Assembly: GCA_009192285.1 (NCBI GenBank)
Contig: WBVU01000003.1
Location: forward strand, 5,239,973 to 5,303,972
DNA length: 64,000 bases
DNA from: Morchella semilibera
Taxonomy: Eukaryota > Ascomycota > Pezizomycetes > Pezizales > Morchellaceae
Direction: 5' to 3'
Shown: in pieces, positions 33,497 to 44,527 of the stretch
How positions within the stretch are numbered: position 1 is the stretch's first letter
Layout of the letters: each line of letters begins with the position of its first letter
Made by a program: the position numbers and the translations under genes
The notes under the pieces: model-generated
Told to the model about the DNA's origin: nothing
What the model saw: the letters and a program-made list of their open reading frames with translations, nothing else
Database searches by the model: none

Positions 33497-34425
33497 TTAG
33501 GGGTGCTTTTTTTTTTTTAGTGCTGGGTGCTTGCTGATACATACATAGTAGCAGCACCTAGGGCCGGGCAGTAGTATTAGACTCGCCCTATTAATATTAG
33601 CGTCAATGCTTCGCTCTCTGCCCCTCTAGAATAAGCATATAGTCCATTAGAACCAGTCGAGTGATAATTCATGACCCTCGAATCACAACCACGCCCTGCG
33701 TATCCCAGCCCCCAAAGAACCAAGAGCCCATAACCCCAGCGCCAGAGTCTCGGCCTGGACTAGTCTCAACCCAGGTCGGCCCTGCGGCGTAGGTTCCAAC
33801 ACCGAGTGATGCCCCATGACGCGTGCCCACGAACCCCAACCCTCCGTATCCAAGCCAGGCAAGTTAACAGGACGCCGTACAACAAGCGGGAGGAACAGGG
33901 CTGAGGAAACTCGGCGAGTAATGTAGCCACGGGCAACGATTCCTCCGGGAGGGCGCTTCAACAGTTTCCTACTCCCAGTTGCGGAGCATGCGTACGTGGT
34001 TGGGGAAATCCAAAAAGTTGCAATAGCTGTACAGCATGTTACGTTAGTCGCTGCAGAACCTCCCGTCGGTGGTATATTAGGCGTGCAGGGCTCAGATTGT
34101 CAAGTATATCCATACTTACGTACAGTGGTGATGATGGGAGGAAGAGGGCTATGCATACATACATGTACTTGTACTTACTGCATACCTTTTGATATCGTGG
34201 CGGGATGGTAGGGTATTCAAGTCTGGCAGAGGTATTTATGTCCTGTGTTTCAACCTGTACAGCGCCCCATGGACACGGGACTCTCGAAAGAGATTCAAGT
34301 CTTTGCTGGGGGTAGCTTTGATATACCACCACCTACGGCACCATACCGCTATAAAAGCTCCCCCCCCCCCTCACAACCACCACCACCACCACCAAACTCA
34401 AACCAGACCAATTAAGCCAACCCCA
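33497..34425. other. intergenic region
   Basis: Contains a minus-strand frame (33683-33961) without motifs and, near 34349, a TATA box listed separately. A C tract is at 34361-34370 and CCACCA repeats run from 34376 to 34394. No gene is supported. Confidence 0.4.
34349..34357 (+). promoter_or_regulatory. TATA box (CTATAAAAG)
   Basis: A near-consensus TATA element 77 bases before the ATG at 34426, followed by a C-rich and CCACCA-repeat leader. Confidence 0.5.
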
Positions 34426-35066
34426 ATGCCACATCACCCCCACCGCGACATCATCATCCCCTCCCCCGCCCCCCCGCCCCCCCTCCCCGCCGCACCACAA
34501 CCACCCCAAAGCCAGCGCCAAAAACACGCACGCTGCCCAACGGCGCAGTCATAAAGGTGCGGCGCTGCGCCGCCAGCAACGGCTTCAGCGCCGCCCAGGA
34601 GGCGCACGCCCTCGCCCTCGTCAGGCGGCTGCATAAGGCCCAGATCGACGACGAGGTTGCGGCGGATGCGCCGGAGCCGTGGAGGAGGCCGGGGGTGGGT
34701 TGTGGCTTGGTGGGTATTATTAGGTTGTTAGTTCGGATGGCTTGTCGGTGGCTATGTGTTCCGCGCTGTGGTGAGGACGGGGTTGGTATAGTGTATTGCA
34801 GAGATTTAGATTTAGATTCGAGATTTAGATGGCGTATTGGCGTCGCTGTGGCGAGGAGGGGTCAAATAACTAGATTATCTCGTCCATCTCCCACCCCCCA
34901 GCTGCAATGTATGGCCACGTTTTCTATGTGCCCAGAACTTAGTATACAGATCCTCACCGTCGTGTTCTATGAATACCCATATCGAGGATCCAGGCCCATG
35001 TCTATCTGGGAACCGGCCATAAAACAGGTCTGCCCTGGGCTGCTTGGCTGTGGTTTGTTGATTTAG
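34426..35066 (+). pseudogene. frame-broken gene or assembly error in a C tract
   Basis: A TATA box precedes ATG 34426, which opens a Pro/His-rich 42-codon frame. Coding-like sequence then continues in a different frame from about 34490. It reads P-K-P-A-P-K-T-R-T-L-P-N-G-A-V-I-K and an Ala/Arg/Leu-rich helix with C-A-A-S-N-G-F-S-A-A-Q-E-A-H, and it stays open to 35066. No GT donor exists between 34426 and 34547, so splicing cannot join them. The frame change falls in a run of C (34463-34490), where an indel or a base-calling error is likely. Everything after about 34690 looks non-coding, so the true end is uncertain. Function is unknown. As with neighbours, the 5' part is C-rich and the 3' part G-rich. 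Confidence 0.4.
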
Positions 35067-35562
35067 GTTGTTGGTGTCTACGTCTTGAGGCCTGCTGTTG
35101 GTACGAAATAGGTTCGAAGGTAAAGCATCGGGGGTGTAGAGGTATATAGGTCTCCTGTAGGACAGTGTGGGTGAAGTAGTCCTAACGCTAAACACGGCTG
35201 ACTCTTCACGGGTTCGATGTATTATGAGAATAGAGGCCGTAACAGTGCGACCTCAGGCGGTTTGGTTCCAAACAAGCCGTTGTGGACACTTCGTAGTAAG
35301 ACTAGCAGAGGCAAAATAATGAAAAAAAAAATACTTTATAGTTTTTTCGAAACCTCTCAAGCTCTACAACCACGACACAAACTAATAGTAGGACACACTT
35401 GTGGCTAAAATTACAAAGATTCCCGCTATGCTACGCCTACATTGAGGGATGTACAAGAGAGGTTCGCAACTTCCTTCTGAGGACGGCAGATGTTTTCACT
35501 TTCAAATTTGACATAGACCCACTAGCTACACGTACAGCTGAGGTCACTAGTTTCAAAACTTC
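35067..35562. other. downstream flank of PAF1
   Basis: About 500 bases between the frame-broken gene and the PAF1 stop codon. I see no coding sequence or repeat. Confidence 0.35.
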
Positions 35563-36877
35563 TTACAAGCCCATTCTAACCCGCTTCACCTCCTGCCTCC
35601 TAGTAAGCTCTTCATCGTACAGCTCCCTCACAGAGACATTAAGTCTCTCAACCGGCTCTGACCTCTCCAACATCTTTCCGCCACGGGCCGGTTGCAGAAC
35701 AAACTTGGCATCGATAGGGGAATAATATGCCGCCTTGGCCTTCTTAGTATCACCTCCGTGTAAAACGACAGCAAATGTATCAGTCGCCTGCTTCTGCACA
35801 CGAGTTTCATACGTGCGCAGATACTTGTAGGGAAAGGTGTGGTTGCCGTTAAGAGGACATGGCATGTAGTCAGAGTCACTCCCGTAGTCTGCAAAACTAC
35901 GTTTAGCATCTTTTGCAGCGCGCTGAGTGGATGGAAGATAGTAGTCAAATGTCTGCTCTGTACCGCCCTCCGTTGGCCGGTCGTGCGGAATAAGGATGCC
36001 AACATCGAGTCTAGGATCTCTACGCGGAGGCGGTGGAATGGGGGCTGTCTGAAAGCTAAAGACCATGAATCCACCAGAGTCACTGCACGCCTCCAGATCC
36101 GGCAGCAGCGGGAACTCGTCCACTGCCGTGAGACCAGGGCGGTCGGGATGCTTCATGAACTCGAGCGGCTTCCATCTCTGCTCCGCCTGAGCCGAGAACT
36201 CGTCTTCTTCTTTTTCGAGGTTCGGTGTCTGGCGTGGTGTGCTTGGGTTGGCTGTATCGAACCCGCGAAGGACCGCCTGTAGAATGCGGGTGGGCTCCTG
36301 GTACTCTTCGTCGTGTGCACGGATGGTAGCAAGCTTCGCCATGGCGAGGCGCTGCGTGCGTGCGGATGCTGACACATGTGCATATTGGGGCCCATCTGCG
36401 GAGATGTACTCGGTGCGGCGGAGAAAAGAGGAGGCCTTTCTTCCGAGGGATGATAGAGAGTTATCCCTGCGGAGGAGCTCGGTGGTGCGAAGGAGTAGTC
36501 GATCAGTGGGGTGTACATTGAGGTGGCTGAGGGCCGGAATAACTGCGGTGGGTATTTTGTCAGGGCTGTCTATGGAAAGTTATGAGAGTTCTTGGGTACT
36601 CACCCTTGTCTGTTCCATTGTACATGCCTGGCCCAAGGGTTGCGTCTAATGGCATTCCGCACTCAGCGTCCACATCCACGCTCATACCTTCGGTAAGAAG
36701 TCTCAGAGGCGTGAACGAAGTGCTGCAAAACATTGGGATGGCATCGATTGACATATCAAGTAGCTTTGGAGGGCATAGTGGTTCAGCGAGCTGAGTACCG
36801 TAGCGGATGCGGGCAAGGTAAGTTTGCTCCTTGCTCATGCTATATGGCCTGGGTTCAGAGCTTCTACTGGCATCCAT
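35563..36877 (-). CDS. PAF1: RNA polymerase II-associated Paf1 complex subunit Paf1 (426 aa)
   Basis: Minus strand, exon 1 36877-36604, exon 2 36569-35563. Hallmarks of Paf1 are present. An N-terminal Y-L-A-R-I-R-Y (residues 20-26) is followed by P-P-K-L-L-D and a V-D-A-E-C-G-M-P-L-D motif. After the intron come the I-P-A-L-S-H-L-N and S-S-F-L-R-R-T-E-Y-I-S segments, and the K-H-P-D-R-P-G-L-T-A-V-D-E block sits near residues 231-243. Paf1 is a core subunit of the Paf1 complex, which acts in the nucleus on elongating RNA polymerase II and histone modification. Length is close to the yeast protein. The intron as predicted (36570-36603, GTGAGT...CATAG) is only 34 bp; a 58 bp alternative (GTACAA donor, 36566-36623) would delete a conserved-looking segment. 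Low skew, unlike the neighbours to the left. Confidence 0.92.
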
Positions 36878-38235
36878 AACTGCGAGACCTTGTTGTTTGA
36901 GCTAATAGAGTGGACATAAGAAGAGGTGTGTATGTTCATGTAGCATGTACTCTAGAGCGGCGGAAAGACAAAGGAGAGTGCGTGGGCTTGGCATCCTAGC
37001 GTTCGAGGTTTCCTGCATGAAGGGAAACCTCGACTTCCTAGAATCATTAAGGAAGTAATCATTTGAGCATACTCTGCTGCAAGCAGAGATTTTACCACTT
37101 GTTGATCTATTAGGGATTTCTACCCTATCGTACCTCGAATGCATTCTTTTGCACGGAATCTAATGAGCCCTGGACACCGACAAGACGGAAAACGATTAAT
37201 TGGTTCGAGACGATGGACTGCCGGTGCCGCCATCGACTACGTCTATACCAGGAAACATGTTCAGCAAGAGGTCTTTGATAAAGCAAGCGATTTCCGTATT
37301 CATCGTGTTATATCACATCAGACCACTCGTTTCAGGTGTTGGTTTTCCCGGCTGTTTATTCGCAAATCGGACTTATCTCCAACAACAACTTACACCAAGT
37401 GTACTCAATGGAGGACCCCCCCATATATAGGCGATAGATCTATAGCAGCTATTCAATTGATTGAATCAATCGGAAATTAAACCGGCCCCCCGCAAGGAAA
37501 GAGATACTCCTCTGTCCTAGCTGATTCTTAGTCCAGCTGTGAAAGGTGCAGTGTTTGGATTCATTGCAACGAGCAATAGAGGGGCGGGCTCCCCCAGAGA
37601 GGAGGGGAATTAAGGCTCCAACCACATTGGAAAGGTACGTTATTCCCTGTTGGTTGCAGCCACTAAATAGAGCAGAGAATAGGATGGGATTTATACAACA
37701 TTTAGTAAAGCCATAATTAGAAACAACTTAAAAACAAACCTGCCCAACAGATACAACGAAAATGAACTTTATAAATTCAGAAGGCTTTGGCGCCTGAGCA
37801 AGAACGCTCGAGTGTTACAAAGGCAAACATATCCCTCTTATTACTAGGATATTTCAAAATATCGACCACACTGGAGATCGATGAACTCAAAGAATATCTA
37901 GATATCCTCCTGATCAACAAAGATGCTATATACAAAGACAAACTCTGAGGGTCGGAAAAACCTTGCACTATCGGTCTTTAGGATTAATTGGTGTAGGACA
38001 ATGCTGATAGGGTGACCTCCGGCTTTAAAAGGTCGCCCCCAGCTGTACGGTAAATTCAAGTCTCCAACTCCGCTATAACTTTACGTCGCCGAACTTTCGG
38101 CAAAGTAACTATTTCGAGGAACACCCATTGTGTTGCTAAAAGATACAAAGCAATACCGATTGATCTAGCTTTCACGGATCAAGGTAATGGCAAGAACGAC
38201 TAAATAGACAAGAGAGCATAAAACTAGGAGAACAA
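36878..38235. other. intergenic region
   Basis: Short frames only (e.g. 37139-37480 on +, 37777-37968 on -) without motifs or coding texture. Probably includes the PAF1 promoter near 36880-37050 and the 3' region of the GH17 gene. No repeat is obvious. Confidence 0.35.
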
Positions 38236-39316
38236 TTACATGTAGCAATCAAGACGGATCTTCAGCTCTCTGTCCACGGTGGCTACACCAAAATGCTTCT
38301 CAACGTCTCCATTTTCACCTTCCTTAGAGGGCTCGTCAACTATTACACAATTAGTAAATCATATCACATGTGCGTACTTTTTGTCTAGTATAACCTACAG
38401 GCACTGAACCAAAAGAACGGTATACCCCGGGTCACAAGTGGACAAACTGTGTCATACCAATACTTCTGTAGGTTCACGATTGAGGTGTGAGCACCCCCGA
38501 ACGGTGGGCCAGCCGAAGGCCAGCCGGTCTCACCAACGATGACTGGCTTATCGGGAATTAGGTCTTTGACGGTCTCAAGGTTTCCAGTAAATATACTACC
38601 GGCAGCTTCGATCGGTACTCCTTGCCAGTAGGGAAACCCATTTGTTAGAACAACCTTAGTATTTTATTAGTCGACATGAATTTAATTATTGATTCCGGTT
38701 CAGAAACGTACATCTGACACGGCTAGAACAATCTTCGCGCTAGGAGCGACCAGTTGTGTCCAGGTGTCGGCACACCCGATGGCAACATACGGAGCACCAA
38801 GTGTTACTTTCACCAACATCTTGATTTGGTTGATGTAGCGAGCCAGGGTTGTAGGCTTCAAAGAACCCTGATAGAGATGCTCTGACCCAACATTTATCCC
38901 CGCGATCCAGTCTGTCCCCCATGTTCTGATTGCATATTCAAGTTCGTCGCGCTCCCGGAGGTACTTTTCCTTGGGCGTAGCCCATATCGTCACCCAAATT
39001 TTGATGTGGGTAGCCTGAGCAGCTGGGACCGCATTCTTAAGATTGAAACAGTCGGAGGTAGAAAACAGTCTGGCGGTATTCACTTGAATAATATCATGTG
39101 ACCAGGATCGTATGGCTCTAAAGTCTTCAACCCAGTCTTCGGTAGTCTTGCATGCGCCATCGGCCTACCAGACTTATCAGAAAGCTCCTTTAAGGAAATA
39201 AGATTATAACTTACACGTTTATGGCCTATATTGAAACCAACATTTCCGGTAAGTACAGGGGAGGCGTAGGTGGCCCCAAGACACAGAAAAAAAGAGAGAA
39301 TACTGCAGAATCTCAT
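38236..39316 (-). CDS. GH17 glucan endo-1,3-beta-glucosidase, secreted (304 aa, four exons)
   Basis: Minus strand exons 39316-39215, 39164-38712, 38654-38399 and 38339-38236; introns of 50, 57 and 59 bp with GTAAGT, GTACGT and GTAGGT donors. Spliced product: signal peptide (M-R-F-C-S-I-L then a hydrophobic core, cut near residue 19), G-F-N-I-G start of the barrel and D-F-R-A-I-R-S-W. Then come S-T-S-D-C, the acid/base Glu129 in V-G-S-E-H-L-Y, F-P-Y-W-Q-G, the nucleophile Glu227 in V-G-E-T-G-W-P, and the closing F-W-F-S-A-F-D-E-P. Both catalytic glutamates of family 17 are present and the length is normal, so the enzyme should be active on cell-wall beta-1,3-glucan. No GPI signal or Ser/Thr-rich tail is visible, matching the Bgl2-like secreted type. 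The stop codon lies inside a TACATGTA palindrome. Confidence 0.95.
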
Positions 39317-41604
39317 AATGAGGAGCTATTAAGGTTGTATAATGGGTTGGATGGCCGGTTTCTTGGATAGGCTCAAGGTTTTGGTCAGAAACTGGCAGGA
39401 TTTCGAGAACTCTCTCAATATAAAGAACCATTTGGCCCCAGGTGTCTTCAAGGGTAGGCCCTGGATATGACTTGCCACATATAGCTTTAGTTAGCGTCGT
39501 CAAAAAGGTATCTGTGATTCTTGAAATGGCAACGTTGCAAGTAGATTAACTTGCCTAGAATCCCCAGCGCTTGTCACTACCCCCATATGTATATTTCTAA
39601 ATCTCGGCTCTTGAATATTCCGTTGGTATGGGTAATCTAGCGTTAAAGTAACATCAGACCGCATTAACGGGCTTCCTTCATTCTCAAACAAGGTGGCGGC
39701 GGACCAAGTCAGGTAAGCGGCCTCAAAAGATCCTGTTGCTAGAGACATACATGTAAGTACCATCCATGGACACATTTGAAGTCATAAGGTGTGATAAAAG
39801 CTCACCTACACTGATGACCACCCGTACTATATTAGTCGAACACGTGTGCTACCGCACGTTTTTAGTTTCTTGACGCGGAGATCGCTCCTTGGCTACCTTC
39901 TATGCTGGAGAAAAACCACCAATAACTACATGTAACCTAGTATTTTCGTAGATATTCCTAGCAATAAGCGTGTATACGGAGTACAGCTAGCCTATTGCTC
40001 GTCACCCCCGGTATTCTGGGGGACCAAATAGCCTGAAAATTGAGATTTCTATCCTGAGTCTCACTAGCTAGTCAGCACACACTCCAAGATCCAGACTTCA
40101 AATAGAAAATTCAGCGGCCATAAAGAACGTAATAGAAACTGGTAATTAGACCTTTTACAATGACAAGGCTACCCAAGATCGGGAAATACCAAGACCATTG
40201 ATTCCTAACTCCTTCGGTCCCACCTTGTCGAAGGGGATACCAAGATATAAATTAAATGGAGCTTATGTTGGCGAAGAATGGAGGTTGCAAAAAAAGAAAG
40301 CGGGGTGTCGATGGCTAGTAAGACAAATTGTGGGACTTTAAAGCGGGGCTGTTTACTTCTTGGCGACTGTTCTTCTGGTCCTCTGGTTACCTCTCACGCG
40401 CGGCAACTCCTTTGCCGCAGTAGAGTTTATATGGCCACGTACGTCTTGGGACTGATTTACTCTGACTTTCTCACGGCCATACAAGAAGTTAGTAGATACA
40501 AGTCAGGAAAAGAAGCCGATCGCGAGGTTAGAAACAAACCAGGGCCCTATCTCTATGAAAATGCTCCAAAGCCAATGCTCCTAGATTAAGCGTCAAGACA
40601 TCCTCAGCGACAATAAGCACTACGAGCTCGGGGCTCCAAAGAAAATAAACTAATCGAAGCGCGATGGCTCACAAAGTGGGGCTGCATGTATGTATGTATG
40701 AGTTATCAACAAAATGTCCTGTTGCTACCAGTGTTGTGTCGGCTAGCCGAATTTGGACAAATTATTTGTGCACGGACCAGCTCGGGAGATTCCGCCTCAT
40801 CGCTGGTCACTCGTGGGCCGAGTGATATGATAGGAGTTGGAATTAATGACTGTTCTGGATTTTATATAGATTCAAGCTAGTTTTTTTAGACCGCAGCAGC
40901 AAATGAGTTAGGTATATAGCTAAGGTCTTCTCGATCGTTCCTCGTTTGAACAAGTTGAAATACGGCTTCCTATGGAATTTAGGCTATCAGTAGATATTCT
41001 AGACTTTACGGTTTTAATCAGGTAGCTATATTATCTTAAGAGTACTGCTATTTTAGAGTAAGAACCGCCCAACTTATTTACCTTTTAATACTCGCTCCTA
41101 CAAACACTTGTTCACACATTTTACCCACTTAAGCCCCGGTACTCGAACGTACCACCTTCCTACGCCCACCTATTAGATCTGATCTTGACAAAATCACTGT
41201 AATTATAGTTGAGAGTGCGCCTTTGAAGGCTCACTATTTGCTCCCCTTCGTATTCTTACTCTGAACACCCACCCCCACGTCCAATGCTAACCTAGGTACT
41301 ACGGTGGTGATTATTGAATATTGAAGGTATGCGCTATGCGTACTTTGTTTGTAGCGTGTGTCAAACTGGGGTCGGGTTAGTAGTGCCATAGTAGGCCTCC
41401 TGGTGGTCCCCCAATTAACCTGGATCAGAAAAGCAGTGCTGAGCTTTCCCGCTGCCCCACACGACGACAGCACCCCAACTCATCCCCAACTCATTTTGAA
41501 AGTTCGAGTTTTTTTTCACACAGCCACCACCATATCGACTACAACCCAGAACCAGTACCATCACAATACCAGCAAATCAATAACTATCCTATCCCACAAA
41601 TACG
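39317..41604. other. 2.3 kb intergenic region
   Basis: Minus-strand open frames at 39219-39503 and 39500-39775 have a coding-like look (aromatic and Asp/Glu content), but they cannot be spliced together with any GT...AG intron I can find, and the first overlaps the GH17 first exon. They may be a decayed gene. The + frame at 40278-40589 has no motif. TACATGTA is present near 39747 and 39927. Confidence 0.35.
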
Positions 41605-43064
41605 ATGGATAGGGTCATAAAATCAGATTCTGTCGTAAGTTTTAACCTGCCCCTACAGCAGTTGTGATAGATCTCTTTCGCCCTGCGCCCCCACTAACCC
41701 TGTGCTTAATACAGCTTTCCGAGGAAGAAATAGTCTTTAAAGGCCGCAATATCCCCAGTACTCCGCGTGACGGGAAAGACCACGGCAAAAGCAACGCTCA
41801 CCACCGTCCCCCATCGAGCCCCTGTTCCGCTGAACCAGATTCACCAGCCTTGGGGGCTACTCCCCTATGTGATGCTGCTCGCTCAGCACCTTTGGGGCCC
41901 GAACAGCAGGGTCAAAACCCCCCCATAGCAAACCCTCGCGCACCGTCAAGTATTTACTCGGAGTTTGTCGATTCTTCCCCTGGAGGTGCAAGCCTTCCTG
42001 GACGCTGCGTTAGGTCGGATCATTTGGGCTCCTCATATAGAAGGCTAGTGAACGGTGTACCCTCTGAAAAATCTATCGGTATTAGCATTACACCTAGTCC
42101 CTATCACTATTTCTTTATGTCTAACTTGACTAACCTCTCTGTGAGAACTGTAGAAGATAGAGGAAAACGATTCGAAAACAACCCATCTCAAGCTAGTACT
42201 ACCACGATTGAGCTTCCGCAGCACACAGGTGAGTGACAGTAGCATCTCTATATTGGCGTAAAACCTTAGCTGATGAATCCATGTAGCACGTGCAGAAGGA
42301 AGTGTGACAACCTTCGACAGAGATCATCCTGATTGGGAAAATGTCGAGCACGCCGGCCCCGCATGGCATATGCGAGATCAAATTTATCGTCCTTCGATAT
42401 ACAACCACCCTAGTGGGGACGTAATTCAAGCGTGGCTAGAGGACGCTGCTTCGGGGGAATCCTGTCTTCCAGATGATTGTAAGCATCATTTTCAAACCCT
42501 GGTTTATTAACTATGGAAGCTTATGTACAGTACATGTAGTTTTTTAGGTTATGTGTGATCTGAAAGCAAGCGTAACTGTGCTTCTGTCCGTTAAGAAGTT
42601 GGGGGTATGATGTCAAGTCTAGTGTGTACTTGACTGCAGATTAAACGGATAACAGCTATAGGAGCTTTGCGGAACACGCGTTTAGACGAGAACTACATGT
42701 AATTACTGTGGTCTATCCTACACTAGTGCAACGGCCAACTATTTCATGTACATAAGAAATCTTTGCTAGCTTGGAGCATTACATGTACATGTAGTAAGAT
42801 AAGAAGTACCCAGGTACGTGTAATTACAATTAGGATCAAGATACAACCTCTATTACAGGTGCCCTTTCATTTCTTGATGACAACAAGCAGATCGATTTAG
42901 ACATAAAGAGGATGATGAAATTAGGCGTGTGGGGGTACTGCAAATATCTCCGCATGGCGCATACTGAGATAACTCTCGAGAAACCCAAGGAGGGAGAAGA
43001 CCTAACTTTTACCAACTTGGGGTTCTGGAATACATGTAGTTATGGTGGGGAATATTTGAATTAA
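41605..43064 (+). CDS. unknown protein (about 313 aa, four exons)
   Basis: Predicted exons 41605-41634, 41715-42228, 42287-42478 and 42859-43064. Introns 1 and 2 (80 and 58 bp) have GTAAGT and GTGAGT donors and AG acceptors with consistent phase. The third (42479-42858, GTAAGC...TTACAG) is long for this window at 380 bp and holds several TACATGTA palindromes. Reading through instead ends the protein at 42510. Exon 2 is Ser/Pro-rich and probably disordered; exons 3-4 (F-D-R-D-H-P-D-W, then D-L-D-I-K-R-M-M-K-L-G-V-W-G-Y) look like the folded part. No domain recognised. Confidence 0.5.
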
Positions 43065-43673
43065 GTACATGTAGGTATAGTCACTCCGCAAAAGTGTTTG
43101 TGATTCCAATTTCAAACTAGGAGATTTTCTATATATAATCATAGCAAACCGTCAAAAAAAACAAAAACAAGGGAAGACCTCTATAGCTAATCAATGACCT
43201 ATCTTCTTTTTATAACCCACTGTATGATATTTTTTTTGTTGTTCTGAATTTCAACTTTAATCCAGTATGAAAAAACGAGGTGAAATCACTACCAATAGGA
43301 TCGACCGTATTCCTACCGCACTGATAGCATTTATTGACGGGAATACTGTAGTGTACTTCAACATCAATACCACAGCCGCGGGCGCGCCACACTGCGCACT
43401 GACAGTAAAACTAAATCACGAACACTTTACTTTTGCTGAGTGGCTGTACATGTTCTCTCACTCGAAAATATTTTACTGTTGGTCCCGACCATTGGCACAT
43501 GTACAAGGGAATATTTTCCTAAGTCTCCACCACTACCACACCACCATTTGACAACAGCGCGGTCTCCATGCAACTTGTTAAATAGATCTTTCCCCAGTTC
43601 ACATCCCCACACTCAAATCCCAGGGAATCCCCGCACTCAAATCCCAGAAAATCCCCGCACTCAAATCCCAATC
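43065..43673. other. leader region with dispersed and tandem repeats
   Basis: Includes a copy of the dispersed repeat (43264-43288 and 43304-43337) and the 24 bp tandem repeat directly before ATG 43674. A frame at 43267-43551 covers the dispersed repeat and may be a gene relic. Confidence 0.45.
43603..43673 (+). repeat. 24 bp tandem repeat (x3) adjoining the start codon
   Basis: Three copies (43603-43626, 43627-43650, 43651-43673) of a unit with ATCCCC[AG]CACTCAAATCCCA. The period is a multiple of three and the repeat is open in the same frame as the following gene, encoding N-P-R-T-Q-I-P-E-like octapeptides, although no in-frame ATG precedes it. Confidence 0.85.
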
Positions 43674-44527
43674 ATGGCTCCCTATTCCGTTGAGATTCCC
43701 CCTGGCTACCACGATCCCGGCCTCCTCGCTTTCAACGAGAACGGCCATGTCTATATGCGAACTCCCGGGGAGGTGTATAATAACATCTCACCCGAAAGCC
43801 CCTTCTCATCCTCCAACGAATCTGACCGCAACTATAATTACCGCGGCTCTGATAAGAGGATACAGCTTCAACAACCCAGCCAAGCATTCTTGTGGAACAT
43901 GTCCGCCATATTCGCCTACGACACCCAGATGCGCGCCGAACAGGCTGAGTCACACCGCAGCAGAATCGAGAATGCCCGCAGGAACTACAGAGCTCGTGTT
44001 GATTACTCAAGCCGCCTGGAGGGGCCGCCTGAACTTATAGTTACACCACGACCTGCTGTGGAAACAAACTTGATGCAGGTCATTGGTCTTCTTGAATATC
44101 AACAGCGCCTAACACACGAGGGCTGCCAGCGGTGGAAGCTTATCGAAGGCTGGCTTCTGTGGGCGAGGGCATCGATAGGAATGCTTCATACAGTTCAGTT
44201 GGAGCACCTATTAAATGTTCATCGGTTCCTAGAAGAAGGGGTGGACGAAAACGATAGAGTGAACGTTGTCGATTTTGACTCCTATAGAAGCTACGATGCG
44301 GAGAGCGATGGATCCAAAGTTCTTGAGCAACATCCCACCGAAGCTAATGCCGAGTCTAAACCTGAGGCCAATGTCATCGGACATTCTGCGCATCACCGAA
44401 ACTTAGGTATTCCTCCTAACCAATGAGCGATGCTACTACACTACTTTTATGATACTTTATACTAACGGATTAGGCAGGCTTTGATATTAAGATTGATGTC
44501 AGCGATCGTCAGATTATCCGATCTTAA
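43674..44527 (+). CDS. unknown protein, helical (about 260 aa)
   Basis: ATG 43674 lies directly after the 24 bp repeats. Main exon 43674-44406, then an intron 44407-44477 (GTATTC donor, strong ACTAAC branch, GCAG acceptor) and a short last exon ending at 44527. If the intron is not removed, the frame stops at 44426. Residues 60-120 are Arg/Gln/Glu-rich and probably helical. Residues 120-190 hold a hydrophobic helical hairpin (L-M-Q-V-I-G-L-L-E-Y and W-L-L-W-A-R-A-S-I-G-M-L), not long enough for certain membrane segments. The C-terminus is acidic. No family recognised. One of a series of orphan genes on the + strand here. Confidence 0.58.

Noticed and set aside
37139-37480. 113-codon + frame
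   Set aside because: No motif, no promoter or splice support; composition like the surrounding intergenic DNA.
39219-39775. Two minus-strand frames upstream of the GH17 gene
   Set aside because: Coding-like in part, but I found no intron that joins them in phase, and the first overlaps the GH17 signal-peptide exon; at most a decayed gene.
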